Notes under the pieces: generated by a model | What the model was told of the DNA's origin: nothing | What the model saw: only the letters and a program-made list of their open reading frames with translations | Database searches by the model: none | In this document: in pieces, positions 1 through 7,636 of the stretch | Position numbering within the stretch: the first letter of the stretch is position 1 | How the letters are laid out: the number at the start of each line of letters is the position of its first letter | Source of the DNA: CAZFLM01 sp964519955 | Lineage (GTDB): Bacteria; Armatimonadota; Chthonomonadetes; Chthonomonadales; CAJBBX01 | DNA length: 19,190 nt | Assembly: GCA_964519955.1 (NCBI GenBank) | Contig: CAZFLM010000103.1 | Span: 1 to 19,190 of the forward strand | Direction of reading: 5' to 3' | Translations under genes and position numbers: made by a program

Positions 1-103
1 TGACCTATTCATGCGTGGCACTGGACGGGCACGGCGGCCCATCGCGCCGCGGCGCTCGTGCATGATACGGGCGCGGGCCGGTGCGTGGGTTCGGGGACTG
101 CGG

Positions 104-125
104 TACAATGGTTAGCGTGACTAAC
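104..125 (+). promoter_or_regulatory. Possible -10 element and small palindrome upstream of hpnH
   Basis: TACAAT at 104-109 matches the sigma70 -10 consensus at five of six positions, and it is followed at 111-125 by a 5-bp inverted repeat (GTTAG, 5-nt loop, CTAAC) that could be an operator or initial-transcript hairpin. No convincing -35 hexamer lies at 16 to 18 bp, so this is a weak call. It is the only promoter-like sequence I see in the 154 bases before the operon. Confidence 0.25.
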
Positions 126-154
126 AGGCCGCCCCCGCGTTCTGGAGGATTCCC

Positions 155-1156
155 ATGCGTTACCCGATCGGATTCACGACTGCTCAGATGCGCCATCGCA
201 AGCGGATGGTGCGCATGGGACAGAAGCGATACCCCACCGTCCTGATGCTCGAGCCCCTCTACACGTGCAACCTGGCCTGCATTGGCTGCACGGTGGAGCG
301 GCACACGGGCAAGCTCTCGGACCGCCTACCGGTTGAGGAGTGCCTCAAGGCCGTCGACGACTGCCAGGCGCCCATCATCAACCTGTGCGGCGGCGAGCCC
401 ACCCTCTACCCGGAGTTGCCGCAGCTCGTGCAGGCGCTCATCGACCGGGGCAAGTACATCATCTGCTGCACGAACGCTCAGGTGCTGGACAAGAAGGTCT
501 TCGGCGTCATCCCTCCCCACCCCCAGTTCTACTTGATGATCCACCTCGACGGCCTGCGCGAGACGCACGACTACGTCACGAACCGGGCGGGCGTGTTCGA
601 CAAGGCGGTGGCGATGATCAAGGAGGCGAAGCGCCTCGGCTACGTCACCATGGTCAACACGACCGTCTACAAGGAGACCAAGGTCGAGGAGATCGAGGAG
701 CTGTGCAAGCTCGGCGAGCAGATCCGCGCGGACGGCGTGCTCGTCTCCCCGGGCTATGAGTATGAGAGCGTCGAGTCGGACATCTTCCTGACTGAGGAGC
801 AGATCCACGAGAAGTTCCAGGCGATCCTGCAGTTCGCTGGCCGGTACAAGGTGAACACGACCCCGCCGTTCCTGGAGTTCGCCGCGGGCATGCGCGACCT
901 GCCGTGCGCCCCCTGGTCCACCGTGAACTACGGCCCCGGCGGCTGGAAGGCGCCCTGCTACCTCATCGGCGAGCCGGTGGGCAAGGACTGGGCGGAGTTC
1001 TGGGAGAAGACCGACTGGGAGTACTGGGAGAGCCGCCAGGACCGGCGCTGCAAGAACTGCAAGATGCACAGCGGGTTCGAGCAAAGCGCGGTCGACGAGG
1101 CGATGCGGAGCTGGCAGGGCAAGCTGCAGATGGCGAAGTGGGCGATCTCGAAGTAG
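155..1156 (+). CDS. hpnH: Adenosylhopane synthase HpnH (radical SAM)
   Basis: A 333-residue radical SAM enzyme. HpnH joins a 5'-deoxyadenosyl group to diploptene to make adenosylhopane, the first step of extended (C35) hopanoid side-chain synthesis. The SAM-binding iron-sulphur site is the CxxxCxxC motif C38, C42, C45 (CNLACIGC), followed by CGGEPTLYPEL, the usual radical SAM GGEP segment. Further cysteines at C251, C268, C299 and C302 (RCKNCKMHSGFE) fall in the C-terminal tail, as expected for the family. GGAGG at 144-148 is 6 nt from the ATG. The length is normal and the gene leads an operon with hpnA, ispH and hpnG. Family assignment is confident because of the whole-length resemblance and the hpn neighbours; biochemical activity is inferred. 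Confidence 0.95.
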   Translation: MRYPIGFTTAQMRHRKRMVRMGQKRYPTVLMLEPLYTCNLACIGCTVERHTGKLSDRLPVEECLKAVDDCQAPIINLCGGEPTLYPELPQLVQALIDRGKYIICCTNAQVLDKKVFGVIPPHPQFYLMIHLDGLRETHDYVTNRAGVFDKAVAMIKEAKRLGYVTMVNTTVYKETKVEEIEELCKLGEQIRADGVLVSPGYEYESVESDIFLTEEQIHEKFQAILQFAGRYKVNTTPPFLEFAAGMRDLPCAPWSTVNYGPGGWKAPCYLIGEPVGKDWAEFWEKTDWEYWESRQDRRCKNCKMHSGFEQSAVDEAMRSWQGKLQMAKWAISK

Positions 1157-1160
1157 CGAT

Positions 1161-2162
1161 ATGCTAGCACTCGTCACGGGCGCCACGGGGTTCGTCGGCA
1201 GCCACGTCGCGCGGGCGCTTGCCGCCCGCGGGGCGTGCGTTCGGGTGCTCGTGCGTCGGTCCAGCCGCATCGACAACCTGGCCGACCTGGACTGCGAGCC
1301 CGTGTTCGGCGACCTGACCGACCCGGACTCGCTCCGCCACGCCGCCCAAGGTTGCGACGCCGTTTTCCACGTCGCGGCGGACTACCGCCTGTGGTCGCGC
1401 GACCCGAAGGAGCTGTACCGCGCCAATGTCGAGGGCACGACCAACGTGCTCCGCGCGGCGCGGGAGGCCGGCGCCAAGCGCGTGGTCTACACCAGCAGCG
1501 TCGGGGTCCTGGCCGCGCCGGCCACCGAGGACCCGAGCAACGAGGACACGCCGGTCACCATCGACGACATGATCGGCCACTACAAGCGCAGCAAGTTCAT
1601 GGCCGAGGAAGAGGCGCGGCGGTTCTGGTCGCAGGAAGGTCTGGACATCGTCATCGTGAACCCCAGCACGCCGGTTGGGGAGCGCGACATCCGACCGACG
1701 CCGACGGGCAAGATCATCGTCGACTTCCTGAACCGGAAGATGCCCGCCTTCGTGGACACAGGTCTCAATCTGGTGGACGTGCGCGACGTGGCGGAGGGCC
1801 ATGTGCTGGCGCTGGAGCGCGGCCGATCCGGCGAGCGTTACATCCTGGGCAACCAGAACATGACGCTCCACGGCATCCTGCAGGAGTTGGGCGCCATCAC
1901 CGGCATCCCGGCGCCCACGCGGCGCATCCCCCACCAGGTCGCGTACGCCGCCGCCTGCGTCGACACGTGGCTGTTCGGAACCGTCCTCCGGCGCCCCCCG
2001 CACATACCCATCGAGGGAGTGCGGATGGCGCGCAAGTTCATGTACTTCGACTCATCCAAGGCCGTGCAAGAGCTGGGCTTCACGCAGTCCCCCGTACGCG
2101 ATGCTCTCTCGCGCGCCGTCGATTGGTTCCGGGCCAACGGCTACGTCCGGTCCGCCCACTGA
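1161..2162 (+). CDS. hpnA: Hopanoid-associated sugar epimerase/dehydratase HpnA
   Basis: A 333-residue extended short-chain dehydrogenase/NAD-dependent epimerase. The N-terminal Rossmann nucleotide-binding motif is GATGFVGS (G7, G10, G13). The catalytic set is visible as TSS at 111-113 and the Tyr-Lys pair Y141xxxK145 (YKRSK). The family is found in hopanoid clusters, where it is thought to modify the sugar-derived head group, but its substrate has not been firmly established. The gene starts 4 nt after hpnH and is followed 12 nt later by ispH, so it is almost certainly co-transcribed. Without the neighbours it could be mistaken for a generic NAD-dependent epimerase or dihydroflavonol reductase-like protein. 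Confidence 0.9.
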   Translation: MLALVTGATGFVGSHVARALAARGACVRVLVRRSSRIDNLADLDCEPVFGDLTDPDSLRHAAQGCDAVFHVAADYRLWSRDPKELYRANVEGTTNVLRAAREAGAKRVVYTSSVGVLAAPATEDPSNEDTPVTIDDMIGHYKRSKFMAEEEARRFWSQEGLDIVIVNPSTPVGERDIRPTPTGKIIVDFLNRKMPAFVDTGLNLVDVRDVAEGHVLALERGRSGERYILGNQNMTLHGILQELGAITGIPAPTRRIPHQVAYAAACVDTWLFGTVLRRPPHIPIEGVRMARKFMYFDSSKAVQELGFTQSPVRDALSRAVDWFRANGYVRSAH

Positions 2163-2163
2163 T

Positions 2164-2177
2164 GGAGGAACACCTTG
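2164..2177 (+). promoter_or_regulatory. Ribosome binding site that fixes a TTG start for ispH
   Basis: GGAGG at 2164-2168 stands 6 nt before TTG at 2175. No ATG or GTG is suitably placed in this frame, and translation from the TTG leads straight into the conserved IspH N-terminus, so TTG is the likely start. Confidence 0.7.
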
Positions 2178-3101
2178 TCTGCTGGTAGTCAGCGCCGCGT
2201 AACCCTCGCGAAGGAAGTCGGCTTCTGTTTCGGCGTGAAGCGCGCCATCAACCTGACGCGCCAGGCACTGGCGGAGCGCGAACATGTCTCCATCCTCGGC
2301 GACCTCGTGCACAACAAGGGCGTCACGGACGAGCTTGAGGCGAAGGGGCTCCGCAAGTTCGACGGGCTGGACGAGATTCGCGGCGGCACGATGGTCATTC
2401 GCGCGCACGGCCTGCCGAAGGAGAAGATGCAGGAGGCGCACGACCGCGGCCTCGATATCGTCGACGCGACCTGCCCGATCGTGCTGCGAGCCCAGGAGGC
2501 CGCGAAGACGCTGGAGAACCGCGGCTGCCAGGTCGTCATCATCGGTGACCGGAACCACGCCGAGGTGAAGGGCGTGATCGGCGCACTGGACCGCCCGGTG
2601 CTCGTGGTGGACAGCGTCGAGGAACTGCACGAGGCCCGCGCGAAGCACCAGCTCATGCGCAAGGTCGGCGTCGTCTTCCAGACCACCCACGCGCTGGAGC
2701 TGTGCCGCGACATCGTCGTCGAGCTGATGTTCCTCTGCAAGGAAGTCCAGATCATCAACACGATCTGCCGCCCGGTGCAGAAGCGGCAGGACGACGCGCT
2801 GACCCTCGCCGAGAACGTCGATCTGATGCTGGTGGTCGGAAGCCGCTCCAGCGCCAACACCATCGAGCTGGCCGCGCTCTGCCGGCACCATAACCCGTAC
2901 ACGCTCATGATCGAGAACGCGGACGGCCTGGACATCACTGACTTCGAGTGGGCCGAGCACGTGGGCCTCGCATCGGGACTCTCGACACCGGACGACCTGG
3001 TCGACGGCGTGAGGCTGAAGGTGCTGAACTCCGATGCGCCGATCGTGCCGGAGCGCCGGCCGGATGCCGCCTCGTTCCTGCCGGACGCGGCCGGCCACTG
3101 A
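2175..3101 (+). CDS. ispH: 4-hydroxy-3-methylbut-2-enyl diphosphate reductase IspH
   Basis: A 308-residue IspH (LytB), the last enzyme of the non-mevalonate MEP pathway, which reduces HMBPP to IPP and DMAPP in the cytoplasm. The three conserved cysteines that hold its iron-sulphur cluster are C18 (GFCFGVKRA), C100 (DATCPIV) and C198 (TICRPVQKRQ). Other family landmarks are VIRAHG, IGDRNHAEVKG and VVGSRSSANT. The length is typical. It sits between hpnA and hpnG, which makes sense because hopanoids are built from IPP/DMAPP. It begins with TTG and the next gene starts 5 nt after its stop. Confidence 0.96.
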   Translation: MSAGSQRRVTLAKEVGFCFGVKRAINLTRQALAEREHVSILGDLVHNKGVTDELEAKGLRKFDGLDEIRGGTMVIRAHGLPKEKMQEAHDRGLDIVDATCPIVLRAQEAAKTLENRGCQVVIIGDRNHAEVKGVIGALDRPVLVVDSVEELHEARAKHQLMRKVGVVFQTTHALELCRDIVVELMFLCKEVQIINTICRPVQKRQDDALTLAENVDLMLVVGSRSSANTIELAALCRHHNPYTLMIENADGLDITDFEWAEHVGLASGLSTPDDLVDGVRLKVLNSDAPIVPERRPDAASFLPDAAGH

Positions 3102-3106
3102 CCGCG

Positions 3107-3865
3107 ATGCCCCCACCCGTTGCCGCCATCCTGGTTGCGGTCCGCGAGGAGTATGCCGCGCTCCGCAGCCGGATGCCGCTGGCGACGGACGATGGGGCCG
3201 GCATCACGCGAGGCGCCCTCGGGCCGTGTTCCGTCGTACTCGCGCGATCCGGCATGGGCGCCGACCGGGCCGAGGCTGCCGCGCGGCGCCTCATCGAGCA
3301 GGAGAGCGCCCCGCTGCTTGTTATCGCGGGCTTCTGCGCCGGCCTGGCGGCCGGGGTGACGCCCGGCGACGTGGTGGTCGCAACCCGTCTGGTGTGCGAC
3401 GGATCGGCAGAGACCTTCGTCCCGTCTGCCCTCCCCGCCCTGACGGATGCACCGCGCCCATACCGCGTACACCACGGACCGCTCGTGACCGCCGCGAGCA
3501 TCGCAGGGGGCGTTGGCGGCAAGCGAGACCTGGCGGCCAGACACCCACAGGCGCTTGCGCTGGACATGGAGAGCGTCGGCGCCGCCCGGGTGGCGGAGGA
3601 CCTCGGCATTCCGTGGGTGGTCATTCGCGCGGTCAGCGACGGCGTTGACGACCCATTTCCCCTCGACTTCGGCCCCCATACGGATCCCGAGACCGGCGAA
3701 GTGCGGCGGAGCGCCGTCTTGGCGCATGTGCTGCTGCGCCCGTGGCTCATCCCCGGTTTGGCCCGCCTCGGCGCGCGATCCGCGAGGGCGGCGAGGAATC
3801 TGGCGAGCTTCGTCGAAGAATCCATCGGCGCGATGGCTCCCGACAACACCCCTCGCGCCCGGTGA
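3107..3865 (+). CDS. hpnG: Hopanoid-associated phosphorylase/nucleosidase HpnG
   Basis: A 252-residue member of the purine nucleoside phosphorylase/nucleosidase fold. HpnG removes adenine from adenosylhopane (made by HpnH) to give the ribosylhopane intermediate. Visible features are the N-terminal strand AAILVAVREEYAAL, a glycine-rich phosphate-site region GFCAGLAAGVTPGDVVVA, the substrate-site DME (D153-E155) in ALDMESVGAARVAED, and the SDG motif ending in D178 (IRAVSDGVDD). I chose the ATG at 3107 because the frame stays open upstream only as an overlap into ispH, and homologues begin at this strand. It lies 5 nt after ispH and 6 nt before the next gene. Confidence 0.88.
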   Translation: MPPPVAAILVAVREEYAALRSRMPLATDDGAGITRGALGPCSVVLARSGMGADRAEAAARRLIEQESAPLLVIAGFCAGLAAGVTPGDVVVATRLVCDGSAETFVPSALPALTDAPRPYRVHHGPLVTAASIAGGVGGKRDLAARHPQALALDMESVGAARVAEDLGIPWVVIRAVSDGVDDPFPLDFGPHTDPETGEVRRSAVLAHVLLRPWLIPGLARLGARSARAARNLASFVEESIGAMAPDNTPRAR

Positions 3866-3871
3866 CACGCC

Positions 3872-4567
3872 ATGGCCGTCCGCGCCCTGCCGCTCCAACC
3901 CGAGGAACCGCTGCCGCCTGCCGCCCCTGCTGCTGAGGCGGCTCCTGTCCTCGCGGCTCCGCCGCTCGAGATCCTGCTCAGCCCGCTTCGCCATCGCTGG
4001 ACCCGCAAGGAGCTGGAGGCCGCCTGGGCCAGCAACGTCTTCCCACCCGACGCCAAGCTGGAGTTGATCGAAGGCGAGGTGATCGCCAAGATGACACAGA
4101 ACGCACCGCACGTCGCCTGCCTGCGCCGCACGGATCGCGCGCTGGACCGCGTGTTCGGCGAGGGCTTCGATGTACGCACGCAGGTTCCGCTGAACGTAGG
4201 CTTGAACAGCCAACCCGAGCCGGACATCGCGGTTGTCGCCGGCTCGATCGACGACTACGAGCAGGAGCACCCGACCACCGCCGTTCTGGTCGTCGAGATC
4301 GCCGACACATCCCTTGCGGTCGACCGGCTGAAGTGCGGGCTCTACGCAATGGCGGGCGTGCCCGAGGTGTGGATCGTCGATCTGGACAACCGAGCAGTCG
4401 AGGTGTACCGCGAGCCCGCGCAGATGGCCGGCCAGACCTACGGCTGCGGCTATCGCAGCGTCCAGCGCTTCCCCGAGGATCAGTCGGTGGCCCCGCTGGC
4501 CGCGCCCGACCACCGACTCACCGTGCATGACCTGCTGCCCCGAGCCACCTCGGGCGCGGCCGAATAG
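3872..4567 (+). CDS. Uma2-family (DUF820) PD-(D/E)XK nuclease-like protein
   Basis: A 231-residue Uma2-family protein, a restriction-endonuclease-fold group widespread in cyanobacteria, Chloroflexi and Armatimonadota whose biological role is unsettled. Core elements are KLELIEGEVIAKM, the acidic D118 in QPEPDIAVV, E142 in LVVEIADTS, and the helix-strand segment LYAMAGVPEVWIVDL, which follow the family order. The first 30 or so residues are a proline- and alanine-rich extension (about 13 to 35) that is probably disordered. The gene is placed between hpnG and the TolC gene with gaps of 6 and 11 nt, so it appears to be an insertion into a hopanoid/envelope operon. I see no functional link to either flank. 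Confidence 0.85.
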   Translation: MAVRALPLQPEEPLPPAAPAAEAAPVLAAPPLEILLSPLRHRWTRKELEAAWASNVFPPDAKLELIEGEVIAKMTQNAPHVACLRRTDRALDRVFGEGFDVRTQVPLNVGLNSQPEPDIAVVAGSIDDYEQEHPTTAVLVVEIADTSLAVDRLKCGLYAMAGVPEVWIVDLDNRAVEVYREPAQMAGQTYGCGYRSVQRFPEDQSVAPLAAPDHRLTVHDLLPRATSGAAE

Positions 4568-4578
4568 CGCTTCCGCCA

Positions 4579-5889
4579 ATGATCGCCCTCGCCATCCTCC
4601 CGCTCGCACTCGTGGCCATGCAGGCAGCCCCTGCAGCCAAGCCGCTCACCGTGGCGGACGCCCTCCGCATCGCCCGGCAGAGCAGCCCGCGCCTCCGCGC
4701 CGCCCGCTGCGCCGCCGACGCTGCCCGCGTCGAGGCTGACCGGGACCGCCCGGTGGCGCGCCCGACGGTGACCTTCACCGCCGAGGGCACGCTGCAGGGA
4801 CCGACGGTCACGTTCCCGCGCAGCGGCTCGGAGGACGCCACCGTTCTGCGCGACCGGTACGGCAAGGTGGAGCTGCGTGCCGAGCAGACGATCTGGCGGC
4901 CGGGGCTGGGCGCGGCGCGCGAGCGGTTCGCGGCCCAGATGCGGCTGGCGCAGTGGGACTACCTGCGCGCGGAGAGCGACCTCATGCTGGAGGTGCGGCG
5001 CGCCTATCACGACCTGGCCCTCGCGCGGGCGATGGGCTCTGTCGCGGCGGAGGGGCTGGACGTCGCACGCAAGCACCGCACCCTCATCGCGGACATGCTG
5101 CAAGCCGGGTTGTCGTCCGAGCGCGACCTGAAGGCGGCCGACGCCGACGCCGCCGAAGCCGAGCAGGGCGTCACCCAGGCCCAGAATGGCGTCGCGCTGG
5201 CCGAGGGCAACCTGAACCGCCTGCTCGGGCGAAGCGGCAGCGCACATGAGCAGCTCGACACCGGGCAGCCGCCGGTGCTCGCCGAGAGGCCGGACGCGCT
5301 GCAGCAGCAGGCCCAGGACCGGCGGCCGGAGCTGAACCTGCTGCGCGAGGGCATCCGTGCGGCCGGCGCCGGGGCCCAACTCGCCCGAACGCAGGACAAG
5401 CCTGCCCTGGCTGCCCGCGCGACCGCCGCCCAGCAGACCCCCTCCGCCTTCGTCGACCGCAGCTACTTCGCGGGCGGCCTCGCGCTCACGTGGAACCTGC
5501 TGGACGGCGGCAAGACACGTGCGGACGCTCGCGAAGCCGACGCCCGCCTGGCCGAACTGCGCGCCCAGCTCGACGAGGCCATCCTGGGCATCCGCCTGGA
5601 AGTTGAGAAGGCCTGGCGGGACATGCGCGACGCGCAAGCGCGCATCGAGGCCGCCGACCGCCAGATCGAGGCCGCCGGCGCCGCCCTGACGATCTCCGAG
5701 GCGCGCTACGAGGCCCGCATGGCGACGCAGCTCGAGGTGGCAGGCGCGAGCTTCGGCGTCACCCGCGCCCGGGGAAACCGGGAGCAGGCGCTGCACGATC
5801 TGTACGCGGCCGACGCGGAGTTGAAGCACGCCGTCGCGGCCGATATCGAGGTCCCATCCGAACCGGCCAGGCCGGGCAAGAAGCCATAG
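4579..5889 (+). CDS. TolC-family outer-membrane efflux channel
   Basis: A 436-residue outer membrane efflux protein. It starts with a short hydrophobic signal peptide (residues 1 to about 20, IALAILPLALVAMQAAPAA), followed by LTVADALRIARQSSPRLRAA, the usual opening of OEP-family channels. Two repeated helical halves are visible, roughly residues 20-215 and 235-420; the second begins near RRPELNLLREGIRAA and contains the LTWNLLDGGKTRADAREADARL segment typical of the family. The long alanine/glutamate-rich helices would form the periplasmic barrel. The gene is 11 nt after the Uma2 gene and 12 nt before the adaptor gene, so channel and adaptor are co-expressed. Substrate is unknown; a lipid or drug cannot be told apart from sequence. 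Confidence 0.88.
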   Translation: MIALAILPLALVAMQAAPAAKPLTVADALRIARQSSPRLRAARCAADAARVEADRDRPVARPTVTFTAEGTLQGPTVTFPRSGSEDATVLRDRYGKVELRAEQTIWRPGLGAARERFAAQMRLAQWDYLRAESDLMLEVRRAYHDLALARAMGSVAAEGLDVARKHRTLIADMLQAGLSSERDLKAADADAAEAEQGVTQAQNGVALAEGNLNRLLGRSGSAHEQLDTGQPPVLAERPDALQQQAQDRRPELNLLREGIRAAGAGAQLARTQDKPALAARATAAQQTPSAFVDRSYFAGGLALTWNLLDGGKTRADAREADARLAELRAQLDEAILGIRLEVEKAWRDMRDAQARIEAADRQIEAAGAALTISEARYEARMATQLEVAGASFGVTRARGNREQALHDLYAADAELKHAVAADIEVPSEPARPGKKP

Positions 5890-5901
5890 GAGCAGCCCAC
5901 C

Positions 5902-7428
5902 TTGTCTCGCGCACTCGCCATCGTCGCCATGGTCGCCCTGCTCGCCGGATCGGTGCTGTACTTCGTCCGAGCCAACAGCGCCGGCGCCCCCAGCTCCACC
6001 CCCACCGCGCAGAGCGGCCCGGTCTCGGTGACCGTCGATGACGTCGTGCGGCGGGAGGTACGGCACACGCTCAACCTGATCGGCACCGTGCGCGCAGGCC
6101 GTCAGGCGGGGCTCTCCGCGAAGGTGCCCAGCCGGATCGCGGCGGTGCTGGTGCGCGACGGTCAGCACGTGCGACAGGGCGAGGTGCTGGTGAAGCTCGA
6201 CGTGGGCGACACCACCGCGCTGCTGGCGGGCGCCGACGCCGGGGTTGCGGCGGCCCAGGCGCAGTACCGCAAGGCTGTAGAAGGCAAGCGCGCCCGCCTC
6301 ATCGAGCTGGACGGCAACATCATGATGGCGGAGACCGGGCTGAAGGTGGCGCGCGCGAAGCTGAAGCAGGCGGAGCTGGGCGTGCCCCTCACCGACACCG
6401 CCGCCGTATCGGACCGCGACCGGGCGCAGGCAGGCGTGCTGCAGGCCGAAGCCGGTGTGCGGCAGGCGGAAGCCGGCTACAAGCAGGCCAGCGACATGGT
6501 CGAGCGCCTGGAGAAGCTCTACAAGAAGGGCGGCATCGCGCAGGCGGACCTGGAGGCCGCGCGAACGCAGGCCGAGATCGCCAAGGGGGCGCTGGACACG
6601 GCACGGGCCGGCCTCGCCCAGGCACATGCTGCCGCGAAGCCCGCCGCCGATGCCGCTCCGCTGCGCACGAAGGTGAGCCAGGCCGATGTCGAGGCGGCGA
6701 GAGCCGGCGTGGCGCAGGCGGAGGACGGAGTCGCCGCAGCGAAGAAGGCCAAGACTCTCGCGATCCAGATCGCTGAGCGCGACGTGGAAGCCGCCCGGGC
6801 GATGGTCGAGCAGGCGCGCGCGGGCGTCACCCAGGCCAGGGCGCAGGTCGGCGGCAGCTTCATCGCGAGCCCGATGGACGGCATCGCCACCGAGGTGACG
6901 GCCAAGTCGGGCGAATACGCACAGCCCGGCATGACGATCGCGACCGTGGTGGCGCCGGAAGCCCTCACCATCGAGGTGGCCGTCTCGGCGCGCTACGCCG
7001 CGATGCTGCGGCCCGGTGCGGCGGCGCGCATCCTGGCAGACCAGGCGCCGGAGACGCCCATCGAGGCCGCGGTGAGCGAGGTGCTGCCGGTGGCGAACGC
7101 GGACAGCCGCACGTTCACGGTGCGCATCGCGCTGCCGAAGGGCGCGCCCCGCCTCGCGGTCGGCAGCCTCGCGAAGGTCACCATCGACGTGCAGACGTCG
7201 CCGGCGGCGGTCTCCGTGCCCGTGGATGCACTGCGCAACGAGGGCAACACGACCTACGTGTGGGTGGTGGCCGATGGCAAGGCGATGCGCAAGAACGTGG
7301 AGCTTGGACCGACCGAGGGCGACCACGTCGAGATCCTGAGCGGGCTCCGAGTGGGCGAGCAGGTGGTGGTCACCGGGGCGGCGACACTCTCCACCGGCAC
7401 CCCGGTGAGCGCGGCGCGGCGGCGGTAG
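5902..7428 (+). CDS. HlyD/AcrA-type periplasmic adaptor with long coiled coil
   Basis: A 508-residue membrane-fusion protein that should link an inner-membrane transporter to the TolC-type channel. The TTG start is preceded by AGGAG (5888-5892), 9 nt away and overlapping the TolC stop. Domains in order: N-terminal membrane anchor (about 4-23), first half of the lipoyl-like domain (about 65-105, SAKVPSRIAAVLVRDGQHV), an unusually long alanine/glutamine-rich helical hairpin (about 110-316), second lipoyl half (about 319-350, FIASPMDGIATEV), beta-barrel (about 355-430) and membrane-proximal domain to the end. AcrA-type RND adaptors have much shorter hairpins, so this length is closer to HlyD-like proteins. 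No ABC or RND permease directly follows; the RND permease at 12518 is the nearest candidate partner. Confidence 0.88.
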   Translation: MSRALAIVAMVALLAGSVLYFVRANSAGAPSSTPTAQSGPVSVTVDDVVRREVRHTLNLIGTVRAGRQAGLSAKVPSRIAAVLVRDGQHVRQGEVLVKLDVGDTTALLAGADAGVAAAQAQYRKAVEGKRARLIELDGNIMMAETGLKVARAKLKQAELGVPLTDTAAVSDRDRAQAGVLQAEAGVRQAEAGYKQASDMVERLEKLYKKGGIAQADLEAARTQAEIAKGALDTARAGLAQAHAAAKPAADAAPLRTKVSQADVEAARAGVAQAEDGVAAAKKAKTLAIQIAERDVEAARAMVEQARAGVTQARAQVGGSFIASPMDGIATEVTAKSGEYAQPGMTIATVVAPEALTIEVAVSARYAAMLRPGAAARILADQAPETPIEAAVSEVLPVANADSRTFTVRIALPKGAPRLAVGSLAKVTIDVQTSPAAVSVPVDALRNEGNTTYVWVVADGKAMRKNVELGPTEGDHVEILSGLRVGEQVVVTGAATLSTGTPVSAARRR

Positions 7429-7433
7429 GGCTG

Positions 7434-7459
7434 GTGCCGCCGAGGGCGGCGGCGGTCCA
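7434..7459 (+). repeat. 26-bp direct repeat, copy 1
   Basis: This GC-rich 26-bp sequence, beginning GTGCCGCCGAGGG and ending GGCGGTCCA, recurs exactly at 7518-7543, and both copies are followed by a similar TCGGG. It starts 5 nt after the adaptor stop codon. It looks like part of a dispersed intergenic repeat family. Confidence 0.75.
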
Positions 7460-7475
7460 AGTCGGGATGCTCCGG

Positions 7476-7509
7476 TGGTGCCGGGCGGGCAGGGACGCCC
7501 GCCCCACCA
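7476..7509. repeat. Palindromic GC hairpin between two direct repeats
   Basis: GGGCGGGC at 7483-7490 pairs perfectly with GCCCGCCC at 7497-7504 around a 6-nt loop, and five further pairs (TGGTG with CACCA) extend the stem after a 2-nt bulge. It lies between the two 26-bp direct repeats, like the REP-type palindromes found between operons in GC-rich genomes. Confidence 0.65.
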
Positions 7510-7517
7510 CAACGCTC

Positions 7518-7543
7518 GTGCCGCCGAGGGCGGCGGCGGTCCA
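7518..7543 (+). repeat. 26-bp direct repeat, copy 2
   Basis: Exact second copy of the sequence at 7434-7459, offset by 84 bp, with the palindrome at 7476-7509 between them. Confidence 0.75.
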
Positions 7544-7571
7544 CATCGGGCTGATCCGCCGGATGTGCGAA

Positions 7572-7597
7572 CGGGGAGAGCGAAACCGCTCTCCCCG
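7572..7597 (+). terminator. Terminator-like hairpin after the hopanoid/efflux operon
   Basis: CGGGGAGAGCG (7572-7582) and CGCTCTCCCCG (7587-7597) form a perfect 11-bp stem with the 4-nt loop AAAC. It lies about 145 nt after the last gene of the operon. There is no U-tract, so it may slow polymerase or protect the 3' end rather than act as a classical intrinsic terminator. A second small hairpin, GGGGC-CTAA-GCCCC, follows at 7612-7625. Confidence 0.5.
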
Positions 7598-7636
7598 CGC
7601 TCATAGGTGGTGGGGCCTAAGCCCCGCGATGCCGGG

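Noticed and set aside
2189..4609. 806-residue open frame on the minus strand
   Set aside because: Opposite to ispH, hpnG and the Uma2 gene, which have clear family motifs. Its composition is arginine/glycine/alanine-rich, as expected from reading GC-rich codons in antisense.
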